Assembly (NCBI RefSeq): GCF_000067205.1
Contig: NC_010170.1
Location: 3,348,001 to 3,412,000 of the forward strand
DNA from: Bordetella petrii
GTDB taxonomy: Bacteria > Pseudomonadota > Gammaproteobacteria > Burkholderiales > Burkholderiaceae_B
Direction of reading: 5' to 3'
Length of the DNA stretch: 64,000 bases
This document shows positions 51,718 through 59,698 of this stretch, piece after piece; the stretch's first letter is position 1; each line of letters begins with the position of its first letter. The notes under the pieces are model-generated. The model did no database searches. It saw only the letters and a program-made list of their open reading frames with translations, and was not told where the DNA came from. The position numbers and the translations under genes were made by a program.

Positions 51718-52582
51718 GCGGACCTCGGTTTGGCGGTTTAAGCCATTGATTCTACTTGGTCAGCTCGCGGGTATCGTTCCGCTGGGACTACAACATTGTT
51801 CCACCCGGCCACCGCCCGGCGCCCCGCTGCCCCGCCCTCCCAGCGCTATCCAGGTGCGTGCGATGGCGTCCTGGAAGCGCTCGCCCCCTCCAGGTGTCTG
51901 ACTCCCGGAGGGTGTCAGACACCGTTCGCTTGAGACGCAGACTGCCCGCTTCGGGGTCAGGCACCTGCGGCGCTTGAGACGCAAACTGCCCGCTTCGGGG
52001 TCAGGCACCTGCGGAGCCTGACCCCTGCAAGAACAACGCCGGCACGAACAGCAGCTGCACGAACGACAGCTGCAAGAACAACAGCGGCAAGAACGACATC
52101 AACAAGGGCGCCACCTGCGAAGGTGTCCCGCAAGCGCTCGCCCCGTCCAGGTGTCTGACTCCCGGAGGGTGTCAGACACCGTCCGCTTGAGACACAGACT
52201 GCCCGCTTCGGGGTCAGGCACCTGCGGAGCCTGACCCCTGCAAGAACCACGCCGGCACGAACAGCAGCTGCAAGAACAGCAGCGGCAAGAACGACAGCGG
52301 CAAGAACGACAGCGGCAAATACAACAGCGGCAAGAACGACATCAACAAGGGCGCCACCTGCGAAGGTGTCCCGCAAGCGCTCGCCCCGTCCAGGTGTCTG
52401 ACTCCCGGAGGGTGTCAGACACCGTCCGCTTGAGACACAGACTGCACACTTCGGGGTCAGGCACCTGCGGCGCTTGACCCCTGCAAGAACAACGCCGGCA
52501 CGAACAGCACTTGCAGGTACAACATCGGCACGGAAGACTCCCGCAAGCGCGGCGCCGGCAAGGGCGTCGCCCGTAATGGCGC
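51718..52582. repeat. 865-bp repeat island between the exporter and cbb3 clusters
   Basis: Three direct units start with palindrome A at 51891-51923, 52148-52180 and 52391-52423 (steps 257 and 243 bp). Each then has TTGAGAC(A/G)CAGACTGCCCGC, palindrome B (arms GGGGTCAGGC and GCCTGACCCC; 51997-52025 and 52210-52238, degenerate near 52454) and an array of 15-base units (AAGAACGACAGCGGC-like). 51718-51890 holds nothing clear. A minus-strand frame spans the island and would encode VVLAA/VVFAA-type five-residue repeats, but it starts within the cco genes; I do not call it a gene. Confidence 0.85.
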
Positions 52583-52837
52583 CTAGAAGCTGTCGCCGCC
52601 GTCCGGGGTGTCGCGCGGCACCAGCCAGGCCGTCAGGGCACTGGCAAATGCGGCGATCAGCCACAGCACGAAGAACGACACCGTGTAGAAACCCAGGCGG
52701 CTGGGCTGCCAGCGGCCCAGCACCAGCACGTCCAGCGGATCGATCAGGGCGAAGATCAGCGCGCTGCCCACGCCAGCCGCCAGAAACGACGGCCACAGTA
52801 CTCCCATCAGCAGGCGCCAGTGCATAGACGGCTCCAT
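52583..52837 (-). CDS. small membrane protein at the end of the cco cluster
   Basis: 84 residues with two membrane helices (LLMGVLWPSFLAAGVGSALIFALID and LGFYTVSFFVLWLIAAFASALTAWLV) and a short acidic tail. The start ATG overlaps the ccoH-like stop by one base (TGATG), so it is part of the same transcript. Short two-helix proteins in this position are common in betaproteobacterial cbb3 clusters; function unknown, assembly help is a guess. Confidence 0.75.
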   Translation of the reverse strand: MEPSMHWRLLMGVLWPSFLAAGVGSALIFALIDPLDVLVLGRWQPSRLGFYTVSFFVLWLIAAFASALTAWLVPRDTPDGGDSF

Positions 52838-53091
52838 CAGGGCCGCGCGGCGGTTTGGCCCGCTGCACCGGCGGCCGGGGCGGCGTTTACCACAGCGGGC
52901 GCGGCGGCGGGCGCGCGTTCAACCACGAGGCCGCGCTTGACCGCGCCATCGGCGATGGGCTGGTCGGCAAAGCGCGTGACGGCCAGGTAGATGGTGATGA
53001 TGCAGCCCATCATGGCCAGCAGCGGGCCTGCCATCAGGAACCACGGCCACGGTTCGCGATACCAGGGATCGGACGTTGCGGATTTCGTCAT
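52837..53091 (-). CDS. ccoH: FixH/CcoH-like cbb3 assembly protein
   Basis: 84 residues. DPWYREPWPWFLMAGPLLAMMGCIITIYLAVTRFADQPIADGAVKRGL is the FixH core: one membrane helix with the WYREPWPW entry and a periplasmic start. The usual FixH of about 150 residues has a longer periplasmic domain; here an Ala/Pro-rich tail ends it. CcoH is needed for stable cbb3 assembly. Encoded 21 bp after ccoG. Confidence 0.8.
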   Translation of the reverse strand: MTKSATSDPWYREPWPWFLMAGPLLAMMGCIITIYLAVTRFADQPIADGAVKRGLVVERAPAAAPAVVNAAPAAGAAGQTAARP

Positions 53092-53112
53092 GGGTGGGCT
53101 CCAAAGCGGGGG

Positions 53113-54633
53113 TCAGTCGGGCACATAAAAACTCGAGGCCTCGTCACGAGCCAGCGCCTGGCCATCGCGTCCTTGGGCGCGGGCCTGCACGGTGATGGGG
53201 TGCGAGCCCGGCCCGGCAGCGCCGGCCGGCGCCCGGATGACGACCGGCACCAGCTTGTTGGCGTAGGGCTCCAGCGCGATGGCCTGATCATCCTGGCGCT
53301 CGATGCGCAGGTTCAGCCCTGGCAGACCGGTGGCCTGCAGCTGCAGCACCATGGGAGATTCGGAGGTGTTGATGAGCTGCAGGCGGTAGACGTTCTCGAT
53401 CATGCCGCCCGGCGCCTCGCGGGCCAGTACGCCGCGGTCGCGAATCACGTCGAGCCGCAGCGGGTTGCGCAGCGCCAGCGTGGCCACGAAGGCCGCCGCC
53501 AGCGCCAGGATGACGCCACCATACACCAGCACCCGCGGGCGCAGCAGCCGCGCCCGCGCCTGGGGCGCCGTCCAGCCCTGCTCGACCGCGCGCTGCGACG
53601 CATAGCGGATGAGGCCGGTGGGATACTGCATTTTGTCCATGACCTGGTCGCAGGCATCGATACAGGCGCCGCAGCCAATGCACATGTATTGCAGCCCGTC
53701 GCGGATGTCGATACCCGTGGGGCACACCTGCACGCACAGGCTGCAATCGACGCAGTCGCCCATTCCAGCGGCCTTGTGGTCGATTTTGCGCGAACGCCCG
53801 CCGCGCGGGTCGCCACGCCCCTTGTCGTAAGTGACCACGAAGGTGTCCGGGTCTACCATCACGCTCTGGAAGCGCGCGTACGGGCACATGTACTTGCACA
53901 CCGACTCGCGCATGAACCCGGCGTTGCCCCAGGTGGCGAACCCGTAGAACAGCATCCAGAACCACTGCCACGGCCCCAGCTGCAAGGCCAGCAAGTCATG
54001 GCCCAGGCCGCGGATGGGCGCGAAATAGCCGATGAAGGTGTAGCCGGTCCAGCCAGCCACGATGATCCACAGCGCGTGCTTGGCCGCTTTCAGGCGTAGT
54101 TTGCGCAGCGTCCAGGGCGATTCGTCGAGGCGGATGCGCGCCAGGCGGTCGCCTTCGACCTTGCGCTCGATCCACATGAAGATCTCGGTGTAGACGGTCT
54201 GCGGACAGGCGTAGCCGCAGAACAACCGCCCGGCCACCGCGGTAAACAGGAACAGCGCCAGGGCCGAAATTACCAGCAGCACGGCCAGGTACACGACGTC
54301 TTGCGGCCACAGCACCAGCCCGAACAGATAGAACTTGCGCGCCCCCAGGTCGAACAGCACGGCCTGCCGGCCGTTCCATTGCAGCCATGGCAGGCCATAG
54401 AACACCAGCTGGGTCAGGAAAACGAACACCACACGCCAGCTCGCGAAGACGCCATTGACCGAACGCGGGTAGATCTTGCCGCGCACGTCGGCCAGGGTCT
54501 GTTCCAGGGTTTCGGTGGCCGCGCCCGGCCGCGCGGGGCCGGGGTGCGGGCGCCACCCGGGCGCCGCGTCCGCCGCGCCGCTCGGGCCGGCGGCCACCGG
54601 CCCTCGTTGCCCGGGTATGTCAGGCTGCTCCAT
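53113..54633 (-). CDS. ccoG: cbb3 oxidase accessory protein CcoG (polyferredoxin)
   Basis: 506 residues. Five membrane helices; after the GRLFCGYACPQTVYTEIFMWIERKVEGDR segment and the MRESVCKYMCPYARFQ loop come two [4Fe-4S] motifs: C304, C307, C310, C314 (CVDCSLCVQVCP) and C328, C331, C334, C338. A C-terminal immunoglobulin-like FixG domain (about 390-500) lies in the periplasm. CcoG is a cupric reductase needed for copper insertion into cbb3 oxidase. It follows ccoP by 12 bp. Confidence 0.96.
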   Translation of the reverse strand: MEQPDIPGQRGPVAAGPSGAADAAPGWRPHPGPARPGAATETLEQTLADVRGKIYPRSVNGVFASWRVVFVFLTQLVFYGLPWLQWNGRQAVLFDLGARKFYLFGLVLWPQDVVYLAVLLVISALALFLFTAVAGRLFCGYACPQTVYTEIFMWIERKVEGDRLARIRLDESPWTLRKLRLKAAKHALWIIVAGWTGYTFIGYFAPIRGLGHDLLALQLGPWQWFWMLFYGFATWGNAGFMRESVCKYMCPYARFQSVMVDPDTFVVTYDKGRGDPRGGRSRKIDHKAAGMGDCVDCSLCVQVCPTGIDIRDGLQYMCIGCGACIDACDQVMDKMQYPTGLIRYASQRAVEQGWTAPQARARLLRPRVLVYGGVILALAAAFVATLALRNPLRLDVIRDRGVLAREAPGGMIENVYRLQLINTSESPMVLQLQATGLPGLNLRIERQDDQAIALEPYANKLVPVVIRAPAGAAGPGSHPITVQARAQGRDGQALARDEASSFYVPD

Positions 54634-54645
54634 TACTGCTCATCC

Positions 54646-55581
54646 TCATTGCGGCGCTCCGGCGCCAGCCTGCGTCGAGTTTGACAACCCCCAGACCCAG
54701 GCCGTCAGAATCCGGATCTGCTCCGGCGTCAGCACCGCGTCGTGCGCGGGCATGCGGTTGTCGCGCCCTTCCAGGATGGTCTGCACGATGGTGGCCTCGG
54801 AGCTGCCGTACAGCCAGGTGCCGTCGGTCAGGTTGGGCGCGCCCAGCGCCTGGTTGCCCTTGCCGTCCACGCCGTGGCAGGCCACACAGTAGGTCTCGAA
54901 GGTGCGCTGGCCGCGCAAGACCTTCAGAGGATCTGCCGCCAGCTTCGACAGCGAACGCACATAGTGCGCCGTATCGCTCGCGGCGGCCGGGTCGATGCTG
55001 CCTTTCCAGGGCGGCATGATGCCGTGCCGGCCGTGTGTGATGGTCTGTTCGATGGTTTCGGGCGAACCGCCGTAGAGCCAGTCGCCATCGGTCAGGTTGG
55101 GAAAGCTGCGGCCGCCACGGGCGTCGGAGCCATGGCACTGCGCGCAGGTGTTCAGGAACAGGCGCTCGCCGATCTGGCGCGCGGCCGCGTCGGCGGCGAT
55201 TTCGGGCACCGACATGGCGGCGTAGCGCGCGTATACCGGCTTGACCTGCTCGGCCTGCTGAGCCTGGTGGCGCTGCACTTCGTCGGCAGTGGTGTAGCCC
55301 AGCACGCCCTTGAACATGCCCAGGCCCGGCATCAGCACCAGGTAGCCCAGCGCGAACAGGCACAGCAGCAGGTACATCCAGGTCCACCAGCGCGGCACCG
55401 GATTGTTCAGTTCGGTAAGGTCTTCATCCCATACGTGGCCGGTGTCGTCGACCGGGCCGGCGGACGGCTGGTTGCCCAGCCAGCGCCGCTGCGTGTACAG
55501 CAGCCACAGACACCAGGCGATGCCGCCCAGGGCGATGAAGGCGATGAAGTAGCCGAAGAAAGAATAGCTGAAATCGCTCAT
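54646..55581 (-). CDS. ccoP: cbb3 oxidase subunit III, di-haem cytochrome CcoP
   Basis: 311 residues. N-terminal membrane helices at about 8-30 and 68-90 with the conserved DTGHVWDEDLTELNNPVPRWW between them; haem motifs CAQCH at 146-150 and CVACH at 232-236 with Met ligands in HGIMPPW and RMPAHDAVL. It passes electrons from periplasmic donors to CcoO and CcoN. Its start overlaps the ccoQ stop by four bases. Confidence 0.97.
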   Translation of the reverse strand: MSDFSYSFFGYFIAFIALGGIAWCLWLLYTQRRWLGNQPSAGPVDDTGHVWDEDLTELNNPVPRWWTWMYLLLCLFALGYLVLMPGLGMFKGVLGYTTADEVQRHQAQQAEQVKPVYARYAAMSVPEIAADAAARQIGERLFLNTCAQCHGSDARGGRSFPNLTDGDWLYGGSPETIEQTITHGRHGIMPPWKGSIDPAAASDTAHYVRSLSKLAADPLKVLRGQRTFETYCVACHGVDGKGNQALGAPNLTDGTWLYGSSEATIVQTILEGRDNRMPAHDAVLTPEQIRILTAWVWGLSNSTQAGAGAPQ

Positions 55582-55745
55582 GGCCGCGTTGCTCCTTGTG
55601 CGATTCCGTCTTCGTCGGGCAGCGCGAACGGCAACAGGGCCGATTCAAGGTTGGCGCGCTGGCGGCCGCGCGAATACGCCCACCAGACAATGCCCAGAAA
55701 AGTAGCCAGCGAAATGGCTGTCATGATTCCCGTGAATATCAACAT
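55578..55745 (-). CDS. ccoQ: cbb3 oxidase subunit IV, CcoQ/FixQ
   Basis: 55 residues from ATG 55745. One membrane helix (IFTGIMTAISLATFLGIVWWAYS) and a basic/acidic cytoplasmic tail ending in ALPFALPDED-type sequence (LLPFALPDEDG), the FixQ pattern. It stabilises the complex and its link to CcoP. It lies 2 bp downstream of ccoO and overlaps ccoP. Confidence 0.93.
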   Translation of the reverse strand: MLIFTGIMTAISLATFLGIVWWAYSRGRQRANLESALLPFALPDEDGIAQGATRP

Positions 55746-55747
55746 GT

Positions 55748-56443
55748 TCAGTTTCCTTGTGCCGCCGCCGCGCCCTGCCCGGCCGCCTGGCGGGCCTGCT
55801 CGGCCTCGGCCTGGCGCGCCTTGCGCAGACCTACGCCCAGGCCCTGCAAGTAGGCCACCAGCGCGTCTTCTTCGGTCTTGCCAGCGATTTCCTGCGGCGC
55901 CGCCTGGATCTGCGCGTCGGCGTAAGGCACGCCCAGCTTGCGCAGCGCGCGCATGCGTTCCTGCACGTTCTGGCCGTCGAGCAGCGCATGCTGCAGCCAG
56001 GGGTAGGAAGGCATGTTCGACTCGGGCACCACCAGGCGCGGGTCGCGCAGGTGGATGCGATGCCACTCGTCGGAATAGCGTTCGCCCACGCGGGCCAGGT
56101 CGGGACCGGTACGCTTGGAACCCCACAGGAAGGGGTGGTCGTACACCGACTCGGTGGCTTCGGAATACAAGCCGTAGCGCTGCACCTCGGCCTGCAGCAT
56201 GCGCACCTGCTGCGAATGACAGCCCACGCAGCCTTCGCGGATGTACACGTCGCGGCCCATCAGGCGCAGCGCGCTGTAGGGCTCGATGCCAGGCGCGGCC
56301 TGGGTGGTGGAATGCTGGAAGAACAAGGGGATGATCTGGACCAGCCCCGCGAACGACACCACCAGGATGCTGGCGATGATCATCAGGCCGATGTTCTTTT
56401 CAAGGGTCTGATGCGAGAAAAAACCGTGTTGCTTGTTGGCCAT
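55748..56443 (-). CDS. ccoO: cbb3 oxidase subunit II, mono-haem cytochrome CcoO
   Basis: 231 residues. N-terminal membrane helix (about 17-38), the motif RDVYIREGCVGCHSQQVRML with haem CVGCH at 72-76, SKRTGPDLARVG and Met ligand in NMPSYPW. The FixO layout is complete. It connects CcoP haems with the catalytic subunit CcoN, whose gene is 10 bp upstream. Confidence 0.97.
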   Translation of the reverse strand: MANKQHGFFSHQTLEKNIGLMIIASILVVSFAGLVQIIPLFFQHSTTQAAPGIEPYSALRLMGRDVYIREGCVGCHSQQVRMLQAEVQRYGLYSEATESVYDHPFLWGSKRTGPDLARVGERYSDEWHRIHLRDPRLVVPESNMPSYPWLQHALLDGQNVQERMRALRKLGVPYADAQIQAAPQEIAGKTEEDALVAYLQGLGVGLRKARQAEAEQARQAAGQGAAAAQGN

Positions 56444-56453
56444 GAAAACCTCG

Positions 56454-57929
56454 TCAGACAGTAGCGGGCGTGGCGATGGCGGCGCGCGGCTGCGGCTCGC
56501 CGGACGGAATCGCCGGGTTGACGGCGCGTTGACCGCGCAGCGTCATCCAGACGTTCCAGGCCATGATGAACACGCCCGCCAGGTACATGGCGCCCCCCGT
56601 GAACCGGATCACGTAGTACGGCAGGCGCGTCTTGAGTTCTTCGACGAAGCTGTAGACCAGCGTGCCGTCGGTTGCCGTGTCGCGCCACATCAGGCCCTGC
56701 TGGACGCCGGCGATCCACATCGAGGCGATGTACAACACCACGCCGATGGTGGCCACCCAGAAATGCAGCTCGACGGCCCGCATGCTGTGCATGGCCGTGC
56801 GGCCGTACAACCGCGGGATCAGGTAGTACAGCGAACCGAAGGTGATCATTGCCACCCAACCCAGCGCGCCGGAATGCACGTGGCCGATCGTCCAGTCGGT
56901 GTAGTGCGACAGGGCGTTGACCGTGCGGATCGACATCATCGAGCCTTCGAAGGTGGACATGCCGTAGAACGACAGCGCGGTCACCATGAATTTCAGAATA
57001 GGGTCGGTGCGCAGGCGGTGCCAGGCGCCCTGCAGGGTCATGATGCCGTTGATCATGCCGCCCCACGACGGCGCCAACAGGATCAGCGAGAAGGTCATGC
57101 CCAGCGACTGTGTCCAGTCGGGCAGCGAGGTGTACAGCAGGTGGTGCGGCCCGGCCCACATGTAGGTAAAGGCCAGCGCCCAGAAGTGCACGATGGACAG
57201 GCGGTACGAGTAAATGGGCCGGCCCGCCTGCTTGGGCACGAAGTAATACATCATGCCCAGGAAGCTGGTGGTCAGGAAGAAGCCCACGGCGTTGTGGCCG
57301 TACCACCATTGCACCATGGCGTCCTGTACACCGGCGTAGGCCGAGTACGACTTCCACAGCGACACCGGCATCTCAATGTTGTTAAAGATATGCAGGATGG
57401 CGATGGTGAGGATGTACGAGCCGAAGAACCAGTTGGCCACGTAAATGTGCCGCACCCGGCGCTTGACGATAGTGCCGAAGAACACCACGGCATAGGCCAC
57501 CCACACCAGCGTGATGAGGATGTCGATGGGCCATTCGAGCTCGGCGTACTCTTTGCTGCTGGTGTAGCCCAGCGGCAGCGTGATGGCGGCCGCCACAATG
57601 ACCGCCTGCCAGCCCCAGAAGGTGAACGCCGCCAGCTTGTCGCTGAACAGGCGCGCCTGACAGGTGCGCTGCACCACATAGTAAGACGTGGCGAACAGGC
57701 CGCTGCCGCCGAAGGCGAAGATCACGGCATTGGTGTGCAACGGCCTTAGGCGGCCGTAGCTGAGCCATGGAATATCGAAGTTGAGCTGCGGCCAGATGAG
57801 TTGCGCGGCGATCAGTACGCCGACCGCCATGCCCACAATGCCCCAGACGACCGTCATGACAGCAAACTGCCTGACGACCTTGTAATTAAATGTTGCTTGT
57901 CGATCGGCAGTTGTACTGCTATCAATCAT
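56454..57929 (-). CDS. ccoN: cbb3 oxidase catalytic subunit CcoN
   Basis: 491 residues, 12 helices. Ligands by analogy with characterised CcoN: haem b H65 and H352, haem b3 H350, CuB H212, H262, H263, and the cross-linked Tyr Y256 (FTYMWAGPHH). It reduces oxygen with very high affinity and pumps protons; used when oxygen is scarce. A perfect FNR box is centred 65 bp before the start codon, with GATCAT as the likely -10 and GGGGGA as ribosome site. First gene of the ccoNOQPGH unit. Confidence 0.97.
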   Translation of the reverse strand: MIDSSTTADRQATFNYKVVRQFAVMTVVWGIVGMAVGVLIAAQLIWPQLNFDIPWLSYGRLRPLHTNAVIFAFGGSGLFATSYYVVQRTCQARLFSDKLAAFTFWGWQAVIVAAAITLPLGYTSSKEYAELEWPIDILITLVWVAYAVVFFGTIVKRRVRHIYVANWFFGSYILTIAILHIFNNIEMPVSLWKSYSAYAGVQDAMVQWWYGHNAVGFFLTTSFLGMMYYFVPKQAGRPIYSYRLSIVHFWALAFTYMWAGPHHLLYTSLPDWTQSLGMTFSLILLAPSWGGMINGIMTLQGAWHRLRTDPILKFMVTALSFYGMSTFEGSMMSIRTVNALSHYTDWTIGHVHSGALGWVAMITFGSLYYLIPRLYGRTAMHSMRAVELHFWVATIGVVLYIASMWIAGVQQGLMWRDTATDGTLVYSFVEELKTRLPYYVIRFTGGAMYLAGVFIMAWNVWMTLRGQRAVNPAIPSGEPQPRAAIATPATV

Positions 57930-57987
57930 GGTCTGTCCCCCAGTTGATACGGAGATAGGATGATCGACCGAGCAGCATTAGTCCGTC

Positions 57988-58001
57988 TTGATTTTGATCA
58001 A
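57988..58001. promoter_or_regulatory. FNR/Anr box of ccoN
   Basis: TTGATTTTGATCAA, a perfect match to TTGAT-N4-ATCAA, in the gap between ccoS and ccoN. Taking GATCAT (57960-57965, minus strand) as -10, the start site is near 57953 and the box centre is at about -41.5, the class II activation position. ccoN should be induced when oxygen falls. Confidence 0.88.
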
Positions 58002-58015
58002 GACTAGGACAAGTC

Positions 58016-58159
58016 TTAGGTATCGGGCTCCTGAAAAATGGAACTTCCGGCGTCGTCGGGGTCGTCGAACTGGCCATTGAACACCGCCCAACCCAGCGCC
58101 AACCCGATAACCAGCACGAACAGCAGCGATAGCGGCAACAGCAGGTACAGGATGTTCAT
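58016..58159 (-). CDS. ccoS: cbb3 maturation protein CcoS
   Basis: 47 residues, from ATG 58159 to the stop at 58016: one helix (ILYLLLPLSLLFVLVIGLALGWAVF) followed by NGQFDDPDDAGSSIFQEPDT, the CcoS/FixS signature of a helix plus the F-N-G-Q-F-D-D-P-D acidic tail. It is needed for haem and copper insertion into CcoN. Its start overlaps the stop of the ccoI-like gene (ATGA), so it is translated with it. Very short, and easily missed. Confidence 0.93.
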   Translation of the reverse strand: MNILYLLLPLSLLFVLVIGLALGWAVFNGQFDDPDDAGSSIFQEPDT

Positions 58160-59136
58160 GGCGCCACCGAGGCCCCGTTGACGACGACCAGGGCTGGAGG
58201 GGCCAGCGCCCGGTAGCGGCGGTACAGGTGCCAGGCATTAGCCGCCACCGCCAGCGACGACAACAGCATGGTGATGGCCGCCAGCCACGGCGCCACCCAG
58301 CCGGCCAGGGCCAGCGGCACCATGAGCAGGTGCCAGGCCAGCGAGCCATACAGGCTCAGGCGCGCCGTCTTGCGCGTGGCGGCCAGCAGATCGTGGAACC
58401 GCGGGGCATCCAGGCCCGGCGCGGCGGCGTGCGCGGCAGCCAGGGCGGTGGGCACCGCCATGGCCATGGCGCAGGGGCAACTGATGACCAGAAGCGCCAC
58501 CATGACCGGTACGGCGTGGCCCGGGGCCAGCCAGGCCCAGACCGCGCCGGCAGCCAGCGCCAAGCCCACCTGGGCCGCCGCGAAACGGGTGGCCACGCGG
58601 TCGGCGGCCGCACCGAGCGCGCGGCGGCGGATTTCCAGGCGCGCATGTCGCCGGGCGGCGGCCGGCCCGGCCTGCGGCGCGACCGACTGGCGCGCGCACA
58701 GCGCCAGGTAACGCGCGGTGAGCAGGAAGGCCACGAACATGGTGACCGAATCGAAATAGACTTCGCCCTGGCGCGTCCAGGTGGCGTGGACGCTGGGCAG
58801 GAAGGCCGCGACTATACCCAGCGCCACGGGCACGTCCATGCCGCCCCGGCCGCGCCGCAGGCTGCGCGCCGCGCCTTGCCAGACGGGCCAGGCCGAATAC
58901 AGCACTACCGGCACGGTCAGGACCAGGCTGGCCCAGTTCATGAGCACGATGGCCCAGTCGAGCGTGGCCAGGGCATCGGCCGGGATGCCGTCGTGGCGCA
59001 CGTAGCCCGGCCAGGCGAACATCATTACCTGCATCATGGCCAGCCAGGCCCAGCCCAGGCGCAACAAGGCGTGCCGCCGCGCCTGCCGGGCAGCGAGCGG
59101 CAAGGAAGCAGGCACCGAGAAAATAGAGGAGGGCAT
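58156..59136 (-). CDS. CcoI-like membrane protein lacking all P-type ATPase catalytic domains
   Basis: 326 residues, one uninterrupted frame. It aligns with the membrane part of copper P1B-ATPases (CcoI/FixI): helix at about 24-46, helix 58-85, the platform segment SLRRGRGGMDVPVALGI (93-108), GEVYFDSVTMFVAFLLTARYLALCARQ (124-150), then VISCPCAMAMAVPTALAAA with the transport motif C220-P221-C222, and two last helices (ARLSLYGSLAWHLL onwards, 258-300). Missing are the N-terminal metal-binding domain, the actuator domain (24 residues replace about 120), and the DKTG/ATP-binding region between CPC and the last helices. Overlaps ccoS by 4 bp, so it is translated. Confidence 0.85.
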   Translation of the reverse strand: MPSSIFSVPASLPLAARQARRHALLRLGWAWLAMMQVMMFAWPGYVRHDGIPADALATLDWAIVLMNWASLVLTVPVVLYSAWPVWQGAARSLRRGRGGMDVPVALGIVAAFLPSVHATWTRQGEVYFDSVTMFVAFLLTARYLALCARQSVAPQAGPAAARRHARLEIRRRALGAAADRVATRFAAAQVGLALAAGAVWAWLAPGHAVPVMVALLVISCPCAMAMAVPTALAAAHAAAPGLDAPRFHDLLAATRKTARLSLYGSLAWHLLMVPLALAGWVAPWLAAITMLLSSLAVAANAWHLYRRYRALAPPALVVVNGASVAP

Positions 59137-59171
59137 GCGGCCGATCGTAGCCAGGGGCCGCCGCAGCAGAT

Positions 59172-59185
59172 TTGATAAAAATCAA
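59172..59185. promoter_or_regulatory. FNR/Anr box of the ccoI-like gene
   Basis: TTGATAAAAATCAA, perfect TTGAT-N4-ATCAA. With TACGAT (59144-59149, minus strand) as -10, the start site would be near 59137 and the box centre at -41.5, so the mRNA would begin one base before the ATG. It could also serve the ArsR operon on the other strand. A weaker half site, ATGAG-TTTT-ATCAA, is at 59271-59284. Confidence 0.75.
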
Positions 59186-59300
59186 ACCAATAGCAAACCG
59201 GACCGTTTAACGGACTACGGCGTCGCCTTGGCTTTTTGCCCGCCGCCGCAGCGCGCAACATGGCAGGTTCATGAGTTTTATCAAACAAGCGGCCGGGCAC

Positions 59301-59339
59301 CTATATTAGGATTTTCTAAATTAGATTTTCCTTATATAG
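59301..59339. promoter_or_regulatory. 39-bp inverted repeat, probable ArsR-type operator
   Basis: Arms CTATATTAGGATTTTCTAA (59301-59319) and TTAGATTTTCCTTATATAG (59321-59339) around one central A; 15 of 19 positions pair. It lies 28 bp before the ArsR start in a strongly AT-rich patch and covers the likely -10. Expected to be bound by the product of the next gene. Confidence 0.8.
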
Positions 59340-59366
59340 ACGGCTCCCCGCCCTGCCCCCGACCAT

Positions 59367-59678
59367 ATGGCCCCGCCCCGGAAAGATCAACTATTCATGC
59401 AGCAAGGCGCGGCCAAAGCGGCTGCCATGCTGCGCGCGGTCGGCAACCCGAACCGGCTGCTGATTCTGTGCCTGCTGATCGAGCACCAGGAACTCACCGT
59501 CGGAACGCTGCGGGAATACGTCGGACTGAGCCAGTCGGCCCTGTCCCAGCACCTGGCCAGAATGCGCGACGAGGGCCTGGTGGCTTTCCGGCGTGAATCG
59601 CAGGCCCTGCACTACCGCATTGCCAACCCCGACGTCGCCAGACTCATCGCCACCCTGAAGTCCATTTACTGCCCCTGA
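59367..59678 (+). CDS. ArsR-family regulator, two-cysteine BigR/SqrR/YgaV type
   Basis: 103 residues; MQQGAAKA at 11 is an alternative start. The winged helix-turn-helix is at about 45-75 (LREYVGLSQSALSQHLARMRDEGL). Cysteines are at C35 (LLILCLLIEH) and C102 (IYCP), matching the two Cys of BigR/SqrR/YgaV, which form a disulfide or tri/tetrasulfide link on exposure to persulfides and then leave DNA. Family assignment rests on those two positions and the rhodanese neighbour. It should repress its own operon. Confidence 0.88.
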   Translation: MAPPRKDQLFMQQGAAKAAAMLRAVGNPNRLLILCLLIEHQELTVGTLREYVGLSQSALSQHLARMRDEGLVAFRRESQALHYRIANPDVARLIATLKSIYCP

Positions 59679-59698
59679 CCCTTGCAGCCATCACACTC

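Noticed and set aside
51891..52423. Possible CRISPR array
   Set aside because: Repeats are palindromic 33-mers spaced by about 245 bp with near-identical spacers; no cas genes. This is not CRISPR.
51957..52868. 303-residue minus-strand ORF through the repeat island
   Set aside because: It begins inside the ccoH/small-protein genes and is made mostly of repeats; kept only as a finding on latent pentamers.
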